From an uncultured Eubacteriales bacterium (lineage in GTDB: Bacteria > Bacillota > Clostridia > Oscillospirales > Acutalibacteraceae), in NCBI GenBank assembly GCA_905198155.1, contig CAJKBQ010000005.1, forward strand, positions 38,482 through 102,481: 64,000 nucleotides of DNA, written 5' to 3'. A program made the translations under genes and the position numbers. This document shows positions 27,325 to 36,134 of the stretch, in pieces. Below the pieces are notes generated by a model. The model was not told the DNA's origin. It was given only the letters and a program-made list of their open reading frames with translations, and did no database searches. How positions within the stretch are numbered: position 1 is the first letter of the stretch; each line of letters starts with the position of its first letter.

Positions 27325-27765
27325 GTAAGTTTGGCCGCATGGGGATGCGTGTTGGCTTAGGGGTAGTGCGGCCTATGGCAACTCCCTCAGCCTTAGCCGC
27401 GACTGCGTCGGCGGCGGACAGCACGCGGCCGACACGGCCGTCGCGAGGGAGCCGGGTACTGCGAAATCCATGGAATCGGGGAATTTTATCGGCCGAAGGG
27501 AAGCGCCGCTCCGCTGCGGTGCTCGCTCCGGCGTCCCCAGAGGGGTAGTGCTCCACGCAGTGAGCACGTACTCGCTTCGCTCGTAAGTTTGGCCGCAGGG
27601 CAAGTCGTTTTGTCTGATTGCGGTGCGGTTTATGGGCAACTCCTTCAGCCTTAGCCGCGACTGCGTCGGCGGCGGGCAGCACGCGGCCGACACGGCCGTC
27701 GCGAGGGAGCCGAGTATTGAAAGATCCAAGTAGTCGGGGAATCTTTGTTGGCCGAGGAGTTCTGG
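27325..27765. repeat. Imperfect tandem repeat, 258-base period, no gene
   Basis: GTAAGTTTGGCCGCA starts at 27325 and again at 27583, and the two blocks stay alignable for ~180 bases. Each contains an 82-base core (27377-27458 and 27635-27716) beginning GGCAACTCC(C/T)TCAGCC and ending GTCGCGAGGGAGCCG, with internal dyads. The same start and end motifs recur at 33586-33931. Open frames here are repeat artefacts. Nothing else is seen between 27313 and 27874. Confidence 0.85.
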
Positions 27766-27874
27766 GCGGGCGATCGGTGATCGCCCTTACACGGGGTGAG
27801 AGCGGGAGTGCGCAACGTGGTAGATTGCCTTCGGCCGGAGGGCTGTTTTCCAGCCCATCTCCCCTCTCTCAACG

Positions 27875-27934
27875 AAAAAAGACCGTACGGAAAAATACCG
27901 GATGGGGATCCGGTTTTTCGCGATACGGTCTTTC
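27875..27934 (-). terminator. Terminator of mgsA
   Basis: Nested hairpin on the minus strand: outer stem AAAGACCGTA / TACGGTCTTT and inner stem ACCGGAT / ATCCGGT, then a T run. It starts 17 bases after the mgsA stop. Confidence 0.88.
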
Positions 27935-27951
27935 ATTGTACAGTCATGCGG

Positions 27952-28365
27952 TTACGGGCGCTGACGCGTTGCGCGCAGAATATCGCGCCACTCCAAGTCG
28001 CCGCGCTCCAAGCCGTGGATCAGCACTTCCGCCGTTGCGATATTGGTCGCGACCGGGATGTTGTGCGAGTCGCACAGGCGCAGCAGGTTCATGTCGTTCG
28101 GCTCGTCGGCCGACGCCGTCAGCGGATCGCGGAAAAACAACAGCAGGTCAATCTCCTCGCAGCCGATCAGCGACAGCAGCTGCTGGTCGCCGCCTTGCGA
28201 GCCTGCCAAAAAGCGCTTGATGTTCAGGCCGGTGGCTTCGGCCACCAGTTTGCCGGTGGTTCCGGTCGCGCACAGGGAATGCTTACTCAGGATCCCGCAA
28301 TACGCAATGCAAAACTGAACCATCAGCTCTTTCTTCGCGTCGTGAGCAATCAATGCAATATTCAT
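27952..28365 (-). CDS. mgsA: Methylglyoxal synthase
   Basis: Converts dihydroxyacetone phosphate to methylglyoxal and phosphate, a glycolytic overflow valve. The 137-residue product begins [15 protein letters not shown] and shows the family motifs ATGTTGKLV, the catalytic Asp region [22 protein letters not shown] and [13 protein letters not shown] start at the ATG at 28363-28365; AGGAGG lies 12 bases upstream, a little far. Clostridia often place mgsA behind the mre/pbp2 genes, as here, but it has its own promoter and leader. Confidence 0.95.
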   Translation of the reverse strand: MNIALIAHDAKKELMVQFCIAYCGILSKHSLCATGTTGKLVAEATGLNIKRFLAGSQGGDQQLLSLIGCEEIDLLLFFRDPLTASADEPNDMNLLRLCDSHNIPVATNIATAEVLIHGLERGDLEWRDILRATRQRP

Positions 28366-28501
28366 CGGATTGTTTAACCTCCTACATAGTAATTCAGATT
28401 CAATAGCCGACACCGGGTCTCACCGCCCGTGCAGGCCGGGTTTTGGGACGTTCCCCTCAATACAAATGAATTTTGTGAAATAGATGAATAAACCCATATT
28501 T

Positions 28502-28530
28502 ATTCTATCACAAAAGCACGCATTCGTCAA
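28502..28530 (-). promoter_or_regulatory. Promoter of mgsA
   Basis: Minus strand TTGACG (28525-28530)-N17-TAGAAT (28502-28507). The ~130-base leader down to 28366 contains two GC-rich hairpins (around 28400-28456) that I cannot assign to a known RNA family. Confidence 0.75.
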
Positions 28531-28655
28531 AACATTTTTTTGATTTCGATAGAGATTTTCAACGCACATTTTTTGTGCATTTTGGCACATAATTTGAGTG
28601 TTTGACGAATTACAGCCCTGTTTTTCTTCGTTTCGTGCACATATTCACCAAAATC

Positions 28656-30719
28656 TTATTCGATCGCTGTCTCGGCGGACGCGCCATCGCCGGTATTCAG
28701 GCCGAAATAAGCGTCCAAAATATCGCGCACACCGGTGGCGGCGGAGTACCCGTGCCCACCGTGTTCGAGCACCATCACGACGCAGATTTGCGGGTCGTCG
28801 TACGGGGCATACACGGCCAGCAGACCGTGGTCGGCGCCGTCGCCCGACTGCGCGGTACCGGTTTTGCCGGCCAGCGCGATGGGATACCTGGACAGCACCG
28901 ACGACACCGAGCCGCCCAGCACCGCCTGCCGCATACCGGCCTGCACGGCCTGATAGTACACGGGCGCGATGTCGGTCATGTCTTCGACCACGGTGGGGTC
29001 GGCGTTGTAGTCTTTACTGACGAGCGTGGTGCGGGTGTAGTCCGTCACTTTCTGCACCAGATGCGCCTGGTAGCGCGTGCCGCCGTTGGCGATGGTGGAA
29101 ATATACGACGCCAGCTGCACCGGGGTGAACAGGTTATCCGACTGGCCGATGGCCGCCTGGATGGTGTCGCCCGGGAACCAGCCCATGGTGGAACCGATGG
29201 CTTCGCGCTGCGCCCGGCCGGCCAGCACGCCTTCCGCTTCGCCGATTTCGATCCCGGTCTTGACGCCCAGCCCCAGCCGCTTGCAGTACGCGTTCATCCG
29301 GTCGATGCCCAGCCGGAACCCGGTTTCGTAAAAGAAAATATTGCACGAAACCTGCAGACCGTAGCGGACGTTGGTCGCGCCGTGGTAGCCCAGGCAGCGG
29401 AATTTTTCCGGCAGGAACCGCTGGTAGATATGCGTGCAGCTGATCGTTTCGTTGAGGCCGATCACGCCTTCGCTCAGACCCGCCAGCGCGACGGACGGCT
29501 TCATCACCGATCCGGGCGGGTAGGTGCCGTTGACGGCGCGGTTGACCAGCGGGGTGCCGACGTCGTCGGTGCTGAGCGCGCCCAGATCCTGCGCGTAGGT
29601 GGCCAGGTTGAATGTCGGCGCGGACGCCATGGCCAGCACGGCGCCGTTGCGCACATCCATCACGATGGCTGCGCCGCCGGTACAGTTGGCACCTTCGGAA
29701 TCGCGGCCTTTGGCTTTCTGCTTGACGTCGTCGATGTTCTTTTGCAGCGCCTGCTGCACGGCGCGCTGCAAATCGCTTTGAATGGTGAGGTACACGGTGT
29801 TCCCGGCCTGCGGCGCGACGGTGTCCACCACCGACGTCACTTTGCCGCCGGAGCTGTATGTGATCTCCCGCTTGCCAAATTCGCCCCGCAGCTCGCTTTC
29901 CAGCGCGGCCTCGATGCCGAACTGGCCGAGCACGTCGTTCAGTTTGTAGCCGCTGTCTTTGAGCGCGGCATACTGCGTCGCGCTGATCGCGCCGACGCGG
30001 CCGACGACGTGCGGAGCCAGGTCGCCCTGCAAATAGGCCCGCTCGGTGGTATTGGTGATCGACACATAGCCGAACGCCGCGCGGTTTTCCGTGATGACGG
30101 CCACGGTATCGTCCGACACGCCGGTGGCGAACGTATACGGGTATTTGAACGAATAGTCCTCGGCGCGCATCTGGTTCCGCACGCTGACGATTTTCAGCGC
30201 GTCGGCCGGGCTGTACTGCTCGCATTCATACTTTTTAATCAGCGCGTCCACGCAGTTCTGCGCCGTGGCGTACGATTGCAGGCGGCAGAACGAAATGATC
30301 GATTTGATATCCGCCGTACGGTTTTCGTAGAATTGATATTCGCCCTGCTCGTCGAGGTAGATGGGGAATTTATTTTTCCATGTTTCGCCGTTTTGTTCCA
30401 GCAGCTTACACAAGCGCAGCACCACCTGGTTCATGTCGGCGTCGCGCATATAGGCCTTGTTGAACACAATGTTGCGGCCGATGGTATTCACGACCAGCTC
30501 GTTGCCGTCGGCGTCCAGAATCTCGCCGCGGGCGGCGTCGATATCGACCGTTTGGACGCCGGTACGCTCTGCTTTTTTGATGAAGTCTTCGCCGCGGACG
30601 ATTTGCAGATCGTACAGCTTGGCCACCCATGCACCCATGCACAGCGCAACGATCAGCACCATTGCGATCCAGCGCGGAAACAGCGGTTCCTGACGGGTTC
30701 GGATTCGTTTTGTTTTCAT
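28656..30719 (-). CDS. mrdA: Penicillin-binding protein 2 (elongasome transpeptidase)
   Basis: Class B PBP that cross-links peptidoglycan during rod elongation. The 687-residue protein has a membrane anchor (~17-37, WIAMVLIVALCMGAWVAKLYDL), a pedestal domain with ARGEILDADGNELVVN, and a C-terminal transpeptidase with all three active-site motifs: S404-V-M-K407, S458-C-N and K619-T-G-T. AAAGGAG precedes the ATG at 30717-30719; the longer frame runs into mreD. It follows mreD by 26 bases, the usual mreBCD-pbp2 order. Confidence 0.95.
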   Translation of the reverse strand: MKTKRIRTRQEPLFPRWIAMVLIVALCMGAWVAKLYDLQIVRGEDFIKKAERTGVQTVDIDAARGEILDADGNELVVNTIGRNIVFNKAYMRDADMNQVVLRLCKLLEQNGETWKNKFPIYLDEQGEYQFYENRTADIKSIISFCRLQSYATAQNCVDALIKKYECEQYSPADALKIVSVRNQMRAEDYSFKYPYTFATGVSDDTVAVITENRAAFGYVSITNTTERAYLQGDLAPHVVGRVGAISATQYAALKDSGYKLNDVLGQFGIEAALESELRGEFGKREITYSSGGKVTSVVDTVAPQAGNTVYLTIQSDLQRAVQQALQKNIDDVKQKAKGRDSEGANCTGGAAIVMDVRNGAVLAMASAPTFNLATYAQDLGALSTDDVGTPLVNRAVNGTYPPGSVMKPSVALAGLSEGVIGLNETISCTHIYQRFLPEKFRCLGYHGATNVRYGLQVSCNIFFYETGFRLGIDRMNAYCKRLGLGVKTGIEIGEAEGVLAGRAQREAIGSTMGWFPGDTIQAAIGQSDNLFTPVQLASYISTIANGGTRYQAHLVQKVTDYTRTTLVSKDYNADPTVVEDMTDIAPVYYQAVQAGMRQAVLGGSVSSVLSRYPIALAGKTGTAQSGDGADHGLLAVYAPYDDPQICVVMVLEHGGHGYSAATGVRDILDAYFGLNTGDGASAETAIE

Positions 30720-30745
30720 GGCACAGGCACTCCTTTCGGGAAAAG

Positions 30746-31258
30746 TCAACCGTTCGCTTCGCTCAGCCGCAGTGCAAAGAACCGATTGATTGCGTAGAAC
30801 AGCGGGGTCACGAGGTAGGTGTACAGCATTTTGGGCATATAGTGCGTTTTCAGCACATAGGCGGCGCCGTCGTACCCCATCAGCACGTATTCGGCCGCCC
30901 ATTCGGCCACGCAGACCAGCGGGATAATCAGCATCATCGACAGCATGGCTACCAGCAGATTTGTTTTGAACAGCTCCATCGTCATGGTGCCGACGGCGTA
31001 GCCCAGCAGCCCCAGCAGCAGCGCGTGGAACCCGAGCACGTCCGCGCCGCCCATGTCGATCAGCAGGCCGGCCGCGATCCCGAAGATCAGGCCGGTGACG
31101 TCGCCTTCAAACAGGGCGATCATCATGGCGGCGCACACCAGCATCAGCGGGCGCGTGCCGCTGAACTCCGGCACCAGGCCGCGCGTGGTTTGCAGCACAT
31201 ACAGCAGCAGCAGCTCAATCGCATAGATCACGATCCGCACAATTCGATTTCCGGACAT
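30746..31258 (-). CDS. mreD: Rod shape-determining protein MreD
   Basis: 170-residue integral membrane protein of the elongasome, which links MreC to MreB and the PBPs. About five hydrophobic helices are visible (IVIYAIELLLLYVLQ, PLMLVCAAMMIALFEGDV, GLIFGIAAGLLIDMGGA, and so on), with the conserved FEGDVTGLIFGIAAGLLID segment. GGAGG precedes the ATG at 31256-31258. It lies 22 bases after mreC and 26 before pbp2. Confidence 0.92.
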   Translation of the reverse strand: MSGNRIVRIVIYAIELLLLYVLQTTRGLVPEFSGTRPLMLVCAAMMIALFEGDVTGLIFGIAAGLLIDMGGADVLGFHALLLGLLGYAVGTMTMELFKTNLLVAMLSMMLIIPLVCVAEWAAEYVLMGYDGAAYVLKTHYMPKMLYTYLVTPLFYAINRFFALRLSEANG

Positions 31259-31280
31259 CGGTCCTCGGCCTCCTTCCGCG

Positions 31281-32165
31281 TCACTCGCCGGACGACGCAT
31301 CGTCGAGCGCGTCCATGGTTTCGCCCTGGCCGGTGAACGACGTGATGACCATCACGGATGTAATCCGATCCAGATCCACCGCCGGGCGCACCAGCGCCGT
31401 CAGCGACACGTCCACTTTGCTCTGGATCACTTCCTGTACGGTGCCGATGATGATCTGCTGCGGGTAGACGCCGCCTTTGCCGGACGTCACGATCAGGTCG
31501 CCGGGCGCGATGGCAGTTTTGGGATCCAGGTACTCCATCTGCACTAGATTCTGGTCGGCGTAGACTTTGTCGCCGACCAGGACGCCGATTTCCTCCGTGC
31601 GGGACGAGATCGTCGACACCTGGACGTCCGGGTGGTAGATTGTTTCGACTTTGGCGTAGGTGGTGCCCACTTTGGCCACACGGCCGACCAGGCCGCTGTC
31701 CGTAATCACCGGGTCGCCGGCGTGGATGCCGGAGGCCGCGCCTTTGTTGATCGTGAAGCCGGAAAACAGCTCGTTGGTGTCCCGGCCGACGATCACCGCC
31801 GGCTGGAACTGCCAGTCGGCGTGGGCGTCTTTGATGTCCAGATACGATTTGAGGTCGTCGTTCTCTTTTTTGATGTTGTAGTAGTCGGCCAGCTGCTGAT
31901 TGCGCTGGTCCAGCTGCTGGCGCAGTTCGTCCAGCTGCTCCTGCATTTCGCGCACTTTGCGCGCGTCGGCGGTCAGACTGTCCAGCCGTTCGCCGCCGAT
32001 GGACGCCAGCCACTGCATCGGCGTGGTAAACAGGCCGACGAACGACGACGTGGCCGACGCCAAGCCGCCTTTGCCCAGCGCCGCCGTATAGATCATGGCG
32101 GCGCACAGCAGCGCCGCGGCGGCTGCCAGCAGCCGGAATCCGCGGCTGCGGAAAAACGATTTCAC
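31281..32165 (-). CDS. mreC: Rod shape-determining protein MreC
   Basis: 294-residue periplasm-facing scaffold of the elongasome. It has an N-terminal membrane helix (~10-30, LLAAAAALLCAAMIYTAAL), a coiled coil (~65-100, VREMQEQLDELRQQLDQR) and a double beta-barrel domain with GLVGRVAKVGTTYAKVETIY and GDLIVTSGKGGVYPQQIIIG. AAGGAGGTG precedes the ATG. An intrinsic terminator separates it from mreB upstream. Confidence 0.95.
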   Translation of the reverse strand: MKSFFRSRGFRLLAAAAALLCAAMIYTAALGKGGLASATSSFVGLFTTPMQWLASIGGERLDSLTADARKVREMQEQLDELRQQLDQRNQQLADYYNIKKENDDLKSYLDIKDAHADWQFQPAVIVGRDTNELFSGFTINKGAASGIHAGDPVITDSGLVGRVAKVGTTYAKVETIYHPDVQVSTISSRTEEIGVLVGDKVYADQNLVQMEYLDPKTAIAPGDLIVTSGKGGVYPQQIIIGTVQEVIQSKVDVSLTALVRPAVDLDRITSVMVITSFTGQGETMDALDDASSGE

Positions 32166-32194
32166 CGTCGCACCTCCTTGCGAAATTCAAGTAG

Positions 32195-32233
32195 AAAAGC
32201 AGCCCGTTCCCGCGTTGCACCGGAACGGGCTGC
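32195..32233 (-). terminator. Intrinsic terminator between mreB and mreC
   Basis: Perfect 12-bp stem GCAGCCCGTTCC / GGAACGGGCTGC (32222-32233, 32199-32210) followed on the minus strand by TTTTC. It lies ten bases after the mreB stop and 29 bases before the mreC start. Confidence 0.9.
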
Positions 32234-32243
32234 ATCTGAAAAA

Positions 32244-33254
32244 TCAGGCTTTGCGGCGCGCTTTGTAGTACCCGCTGGGGAGGTTGACGTCCAGCCGTTT
32301 GCCCGTGCCGTCGGCCACGCAGTCCAGCGGACGCTCGGCGACGTGCACCGGCATCCCGGTCTCCTGCGAAAGGAGCGTGTCCAGCCCGCGGAGCAATGCG
32401 CCGCCGCCCGTGAGCATGATGCCGTGGTCGATGATATCGGCCGACAGCTCCGGCGGGGTTTTTTCCAGCGTGGATTTGACGACGTCCACGATCGTCTGGA
32501 TGGAATCGCCCAGCGCTTCGCGGACTTCGGCCGCGGTGAGGACGACGTTTTTCGGCAGGCCGTCGATCAGGTTGCGGCCTTTGACCTCGATGGAGCCTTC
32601 GTCGTCGTACGGATAGGCGGAGCCGATTTTGATCTTGATATCTTCGGCGGTGCGCTCGCCGATCAGCAGGTTGTATTTGCGTTTGACGTAGGTGATGATC
32701 GCTTCGTCGAATTTATCGCCCGCGACGCGTGCCGACACGGCTGTGACGATATCGCCCAGCGAGATGACGGCCACTTCGGACGTGCCGCCGCCGATATCGA
32801 CGACCATGCTGCCCGTCGGCTCTTCCACCGGCAGCCCGGCGCCGATGGCCGCGGCCATGGGTTCTTCGATCAGGTCTACGTCCACGGCACCGGCTTTGAG
32901 CGCGGCGTCGCGCACGGCGCGGCGTTCCACTTCCGTGACGCCGGACGGGATGCAGATGATGACCCGCGCGCGGTGGAACATCCCTTTGGAAACGGCTTTT
33001 TGGATGAAGTGTTTGAGCATGATGGCGGTGATGTCAAAGTCCGCGATGACGCCGTCTTTCAGCGGGCGGACAGCGACGATGGATCCGGGGGTGCGGCCGA
33101 TCATTTCTTTGGCCTGCGCGCCCACAGCCAGCACGTTTTCGGTGCGGATGTCCACCGCAACGACCGACGGCTCGCGGATCACGATGCCTTTGCCTTTCAT
33201 GTATACCAGCGTATTGGCGGTGCCCAGATCAATCCCGATCTCTTTTGTAAACAT
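32244..33254 (-). CDS. mreB: Rod shape-determining protein MreB
   Basis: 336-residue bacterial actin that positions wall synthesis. Actin-fold nucleotide motifs are visible: [20 protein letters not shown] (phosphate 1), [17 protein letters not shown] (phosphate 2) and [15 protein letters not shown] (adenosine). The ATG at 33252-33254 follows AGGAG by about 12 bases; the open frame upstream has no ribosome site. It is the first gene of the mre-pbp2 group, with its own promoter. Confidence 0.97.
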   Translation of the reverse strand: MFTKEIGIDLGTANTLVYMKGKGIVIREPSVVAVDIRTENVLAVGAQAKEMIGRTPGSIVAVRPLKDGVIADFDITAIMLKHFIQKAVSKGMFHRARVIICIPSGVTEVERRAVRDAALKAGAVDVDLIEEPMAAAIGAGLPVEEPTGSMVVDIGGGTSEVAVISLGDIVTAVSARVAGDKFDEAIITYVKRKYNLLIGERTAEDIKIKIGSAYPYDDEGSIEVKGRNLIDGLPKNVVLTAAEVREALGDSIQTIVDVVKSTLEKTPPELSADIIDHGIMLTGGGALLRGLDTLLSQETGMPVHVAERPLDCVADGTGKRLDVNLPSGYYKARRKA

Positions 33255-33332
33255 AATTGAATTTGCTCCTTCCGGCTTTGTGATTGGATATCGAAACGCA
33301 TTTGAAACCAAACCGTAAATTCTCTTCTTATT

Positions 33333-33361
33333 ATTATAACCCAAATCCGCGCGGGACACAA
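33333..33361 (-). promoter_or_regulatory. Promoter of mreB
   Basis: Minus strand TTGTGT (33356-33361)-N17-TATAAT (33333-33338), 79 bases upstream of the start codon. Confidence 0.75.
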
Positions 33362-33585
33362 CTGCATTCGGGCGGAAAATTTGAATTTTTTTCAAAGTAT
33401 TCGGGGACGGCTGCGTCTGTTTCTTTATAAGTATACCGCAATCGTCGGGCGCTGTCAATCGGTGCAGGAAAATTTAAGATTTTTCCAGAAAAAAATTCCG
33501 CCTATGGGGCGGAAACGGGTGGGAGGTGATTTCGTTTTTGTTGGTTCTGCGGGGGGTGCATCACGACAATCTCGGCAAAGCCGAA

Positions 33586-33931
33586 GGCAACTCCTTCAGC
33601 CTCCGGCAGCTCCCTCGCGGGGGAGCTGGCTTTGGGTTAGTTGCATCACTGCGAACCCGGCGGGTGTTGAAGGTCAACTCCTACAGCCTCTCGGCAGCTC
33701 CCTCGCGGGGGAGCTGGGTACCAATAGACTCATGGAAAACGGAAGTTTATCTACGGCCTATGGTACCCCTTCGGCCTATGGATTTTTTCTTTACCAAACT
33801 GTCCCGGTGGTACCGATAAAAAGGCTCCCTCGCGAGGGAGCTGGCTCGCGCCGCAGGCGCGAGACTGAAGGAGTTGCCATAGGCCTTGCTACCGCCGCCG
33901 TGATGCAGCTAATGCTGAAGGAGCTGCCATA
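33586..33931. repeat. Cluster of dispersed hairpin repeats, no gene
   Basis: Four related units: 33586-33629 and 33675-33718 in plus orientation (CAACTCC(T)..CAGCCT..GGCAGCTCCCTCGCGGGGGAGCTGG), and 33822-33880 and 33909-33931 inverted (GGCTCCCTCGCGAGGGAGCTGG ... CTGAAGGAGTTGCC). Ends match the repeats at 27377 and 27635. Internal arms such as CTCGCGCC/GGCGCGAG form variable hairpins. No coding function is supported between 33362 and 34032. Confidence 0.85.
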
Positions 33932-34032
33932 GACCGCAGCGCAGCAAAACAGCGAAACGCTTCTCTACCAAGCCCAACCGTCCCCATCTGTACCAAAATT
34001 ATCTATTATCTCTTATCTAAAACAACCCCCCC

Positions 34033-34728
34033 TCACCCTGCCATCTGCGCAGCAAATGCTTCCAGCTCACGGGCGATCAGGCGGTGGCCTTTTTCGTTGG
34101 GGTGCATCCCGTCGGCGCAAATGTAATCTTCATAGTGATGCTCGGTAAGGAATGCGCTGCGGATGTCCAGCAGCGGGACGGATTTGGCGCGCGCGGCGTC
34201 GGCAATGGCGTCGGAATAGCGTTCCTGCCAGCGGTAAGTGGTGAACGCGCTGCCCAGCCAGCGGAGCAGATTTTCTGCGTTCAGGCCGCGGCTGATCGTG
34301 GCGAAAAACCGGTTCGGCTCGATCGGCGGCATCGTCACCAGAATCGGCGTCATGCCGTGGGCGCGCACGGCGTCCACCATTTCGCCGATTTTGCGCACAA
34401 ACTCCGGCAGCGGGGTATGTGCTTCGTGTTCCCCGTCGGGGTCGGCCGCCACGGCCGCCCAGTCGAAGTCGCAGTCGTTGCCGCCGAATTCGATCACGGC
34501 ATACTGCGCGTCCACCCCGCGCTGCAAGTCGCTTTCCATGATGTGCATCCCTTTGGGCGCGGTGCAGCCGAAGCGCGCGCGGTTTACCAGCTCCACCGGA
34601 TGCGACTGCGCGAACAGTGCGCCGCAATTGTCCGGAATCACGCGGTAACGGCCGGTTTCGTCCTGCCCCACGCCTTTGAATATCGAATCGCCCCACACCA
34701 TGATTTTTTTGCGAACGGACTCCATCAT
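34033..34728 (-). CDS. SGNH/GDSL-type esterase
   Basis: 231-residue hydrolase, no signal peptide. The four family blocks are present: GDS in KIMVWGDSIFKGVGQD (~12, nucleophile Ser), the oxyanion Gly near NRARFGCTA, FGGNDCDFD (block III Asn) and DGMHPNEKGH (block V Asp and His). Such enzymes remove acyl groups from sugars or lipids; the substrate is unknown. AAAGGGTG precedes the start; two ATGs are adjacent. It is monocistronic, with a strong promoter and a downstream dyad that suggests substrate control. Confidence 0.88.
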   Translation of the reverse strand: MMESVRKKIMVWGDSIFKGVGQDETGRYRVIPDNCGALFAQSHPVELVNRARFGCTAPKGMHIMESDLQRGVDAQYAVIEFGGNDCDFDWAAVAADPDGEHEAHTPLPEFVRKIGEMVDAVRAHGMTPILVTMPPIEPNRFFATISRGLNAENLLRWLGSAFTTYRWQERYSDAIADAARAKSVPLLDIRSAFLTEHHYEDYICADGMHPNEKGHRLIARELEAFAAQMAG

Positions 34729-34764
34729 TTCTCAGCACCCTTTCCCGAACTTGACGTCTTTTAA

Positions 34765-34826
34765 TATTCAAAATTATATCATCTGGTTTTGAATACTATA
34801 TTACATCATATCGATCTTTTTGTCAA
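34765..34826 (-). promoter_or_regulatory. Promoter and candidate operator of the SGNH hydrolase gene
   Basis: Minus strand TTGACA (34821-34826)-N17-TAATAT (34798-34803), followed by a perfect 9-bp inverted pair TTTTGAATA (34787-34795) / TATTCAAAA (34765-34773) with a 13-base gap covering the early transcribed region. Confidence 0.75.
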
Positions 34827-34844
34827 CGGATTTTGAAAATTTCG

Positions 34845-34873
34845 TTGCATTATTTTTTATTTTATGTTATACT
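34845..34873 (+). promoter_or_regulatory. Promoter of the DUF1836 gene
   Basis: TTGCAT (34845-34850)-N17-TATACT (34868-34873), 36 bases before the start codon and divergent from the SGNH gene promoter. Confidence 0.7.
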
Positions 34874-34908
34874 ATATCCGAAATCAATCGAAACGAGGCG
34901 AATCCCAT

Positions 34909-35499
34909 ATGGCGGACGAAAAAAACGACGCGCTGCGCGAATGGGCGGCGCAGCTGACGCAATATACCCCCATTTCATGGGCGCGGATGCCGGACTTGAA
35001 CCTGTATATGGATCAGGTGATCGCGTTTATGGAGCAGCAGCTGGCGTTTTACCGGCGCAATGCGCAAAGCAAAACGCTGACCCCCAGCATGATTAACAAC
35101 TACGCCAAAGAATCGCTGCTCGACCGCCCGGTCAACAAGCGCTACACGCGCGAGCATCTGGCGGAGCTGATGATGATTTCGATGCTGAAACCGGTGCTCA
35201 GCATTGCCGACATCGCCGCCATTACCCGCAACGCGCAGCCCGGCGGTCTGCACGATGCGGAGCAGCTGTACGCACAGTTTTCCGATGCGCAAACCAACAC
35301 CGTCCGCGCGCTGGGGCAGCATCTGACCGCGATGCTGGACGCAGGCGACACGCCGGCAACGCCGGCCGATGCGGCGCTGCTGGTGATGCAGATGGGGCTG
35401 CAAGCCAACGCATACCGCGTTGCAGCCGAAAAATTGCTGGATATTCTGCTGCCGACGGAGCCGGACGACAAACACAAAAAAGAAAAAGAGAATCCGTAA
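34909..35499 (+). CDS. DUF1836 domain protein, putative DNA-binding
   Basis: 196-residue soluble protein. SKTLTPSMINNYAKESLLDRP (~64-84) followed by KRYTREHLAELMMISMLKPVLSI is the conserved core of DUF1836, a Firmicute family whose first half resembles MerR-type helix-turn-helix domains. The C-terminal half is helical, with a charged tail (DDKHKKEKENP). Its biological role is unknown. I start at the ATG at 34909 (ACGAGG upstream) rather than the longer open frame. Confidence 0.82.
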   Translation: MADEKNDALREWAAQLTQYTPISWARMPDLNLYMDQVIAFMEQQLAFYRRNAQSKTLTPSMINNYAKESLLDRPVNKRYTREHLAELMMISMLKPVLSIADIAAITRNAQPGGLHDAEQLYAQFSDAQTNTVRALGQHLTAMLDAGDTPATPADAALLVMQMGLQANAYRVAAEKLLDILLPTEPDDKHKKEKENP

Positions 35500-35594
35500 T
35501 TTGATTATTTGCAAAAAACCGGGCGCGCCCGGCGCGCTGTTTTCGGTCTTTCTGCGGAAAATGCGATTTGGATGCGGTTTTTTTGCAAAAACAC

Positions 35595-35623
35595 TTGCTT
35601 TTTGCCGCGCAATATGGTATACT
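35595..35623 (+). promoter_or_regulatory. Promoter of rpmE with ~100-base leader
   Basis: TTGCTT (35595-35600)-N17-TATACT (35618-35623). The leader 35630-35730 is long for a ribosomal protein gene and may carry the autoregulatory L31 leader structure known from Firmicutes; I could not verify its fold. Confidence 0.7.
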
Positions 35624-35730
35624 GGAAACCCTGAGATTTTTCAGAATATATCGGGCACACGGAAAGCCGCTCGCTTTTTCGCAGCCGATATGCGATATTC
35701 CCTACGGTTTGATTGAAAGAGGTGACAGAA

Positions 35731-35937
35731 ATGAAAGAAGCCATTCACCCGAAGTACGAGGAGACCACCATCACCTGTGCTTGCGGCAATGTGATTCACA
35801 CGCGTTCCACCAAGCAGAACATCCGCGTGGAAATTTGCTCGAAGTGCCATCCGTACTTCACCGGCAAGCAGAAGCTCGTTGACACGGGCGGCCGTGTTGA
35901 CCGCTTCAACAAGCGTTTTGGGCTGAGCAGTAAGTAA
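35731..35937 (+). CDS. rpmE: 50S ribosomal protein L31, zinc-binding type
   Basis: 68-residue large-subunit protein. [21 protein letters not shown] is the standard start; CAC (residues 16-18) and CSKCHPYF (~36) provide the zinc-binding cysteines of the C+ form, and [13 protein letters not shown] is the usual end. AAAGAGGTG precedes the ATG at 35731. It is monocistronic and followed by a very strong terminator. Confidence 0.96.
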   Translation: MKEAIHPKYEETTITCACGNVIHTRSTKQNIRVEICSKCHPYFTGKQKLVDTGGRVDRFNKRFGLSSK

Positions 35938-35940
35938 GAT

Positions 35941-35986
35941 AAATTCAAAAGGGAGCGGCAGCGGTCGCTCCCTTTTGAATTTAATT
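35941..35986 (+). terminator. Terminator of rpmE
   Basis: Perfect 17-bp stem (35941-35957, 35966-35982; core CAAAAGGGAGCG/CGCTCCCTTTTG) with an 8-base loop, three bases after the stop codon. Confidence 0.94.
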
Positions 35987-36134
35987 AGATAATAGATTAA
36001 GAGATAATAGATACGTTCGTATGGTGAATTTTGCTTCGTGGTTTTGCGCTTTTCTGTACGAAGATGTGTCAATTTTGTACGGAAAGATATCCTTACAAAA
36101 AATATCTATTGTCTAAAAACACAAAGGAGCAACT

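Noticed and set aside
27373..27872. Small minus-strand frames with repeated SLATAVSAACCPPPTQSR peptide
   Set aside because: They translate the non-coding tandem repeat; no ribosome site, and the peptide repeat follows the DNA period.
28602..30797. 731-codon plus-strand open frame opposite PBP2
   Set aside because: Its product is a His/Arg/Val-rich shadow of a GC-rich gene; the minus strand has perfect PBP2 motifs and a ribosome site.
33586..33931. Possible CRISPR array from repeated units
   Set aside because: Units differ in length and orientation, spacers are irregular and no cas gene is present.
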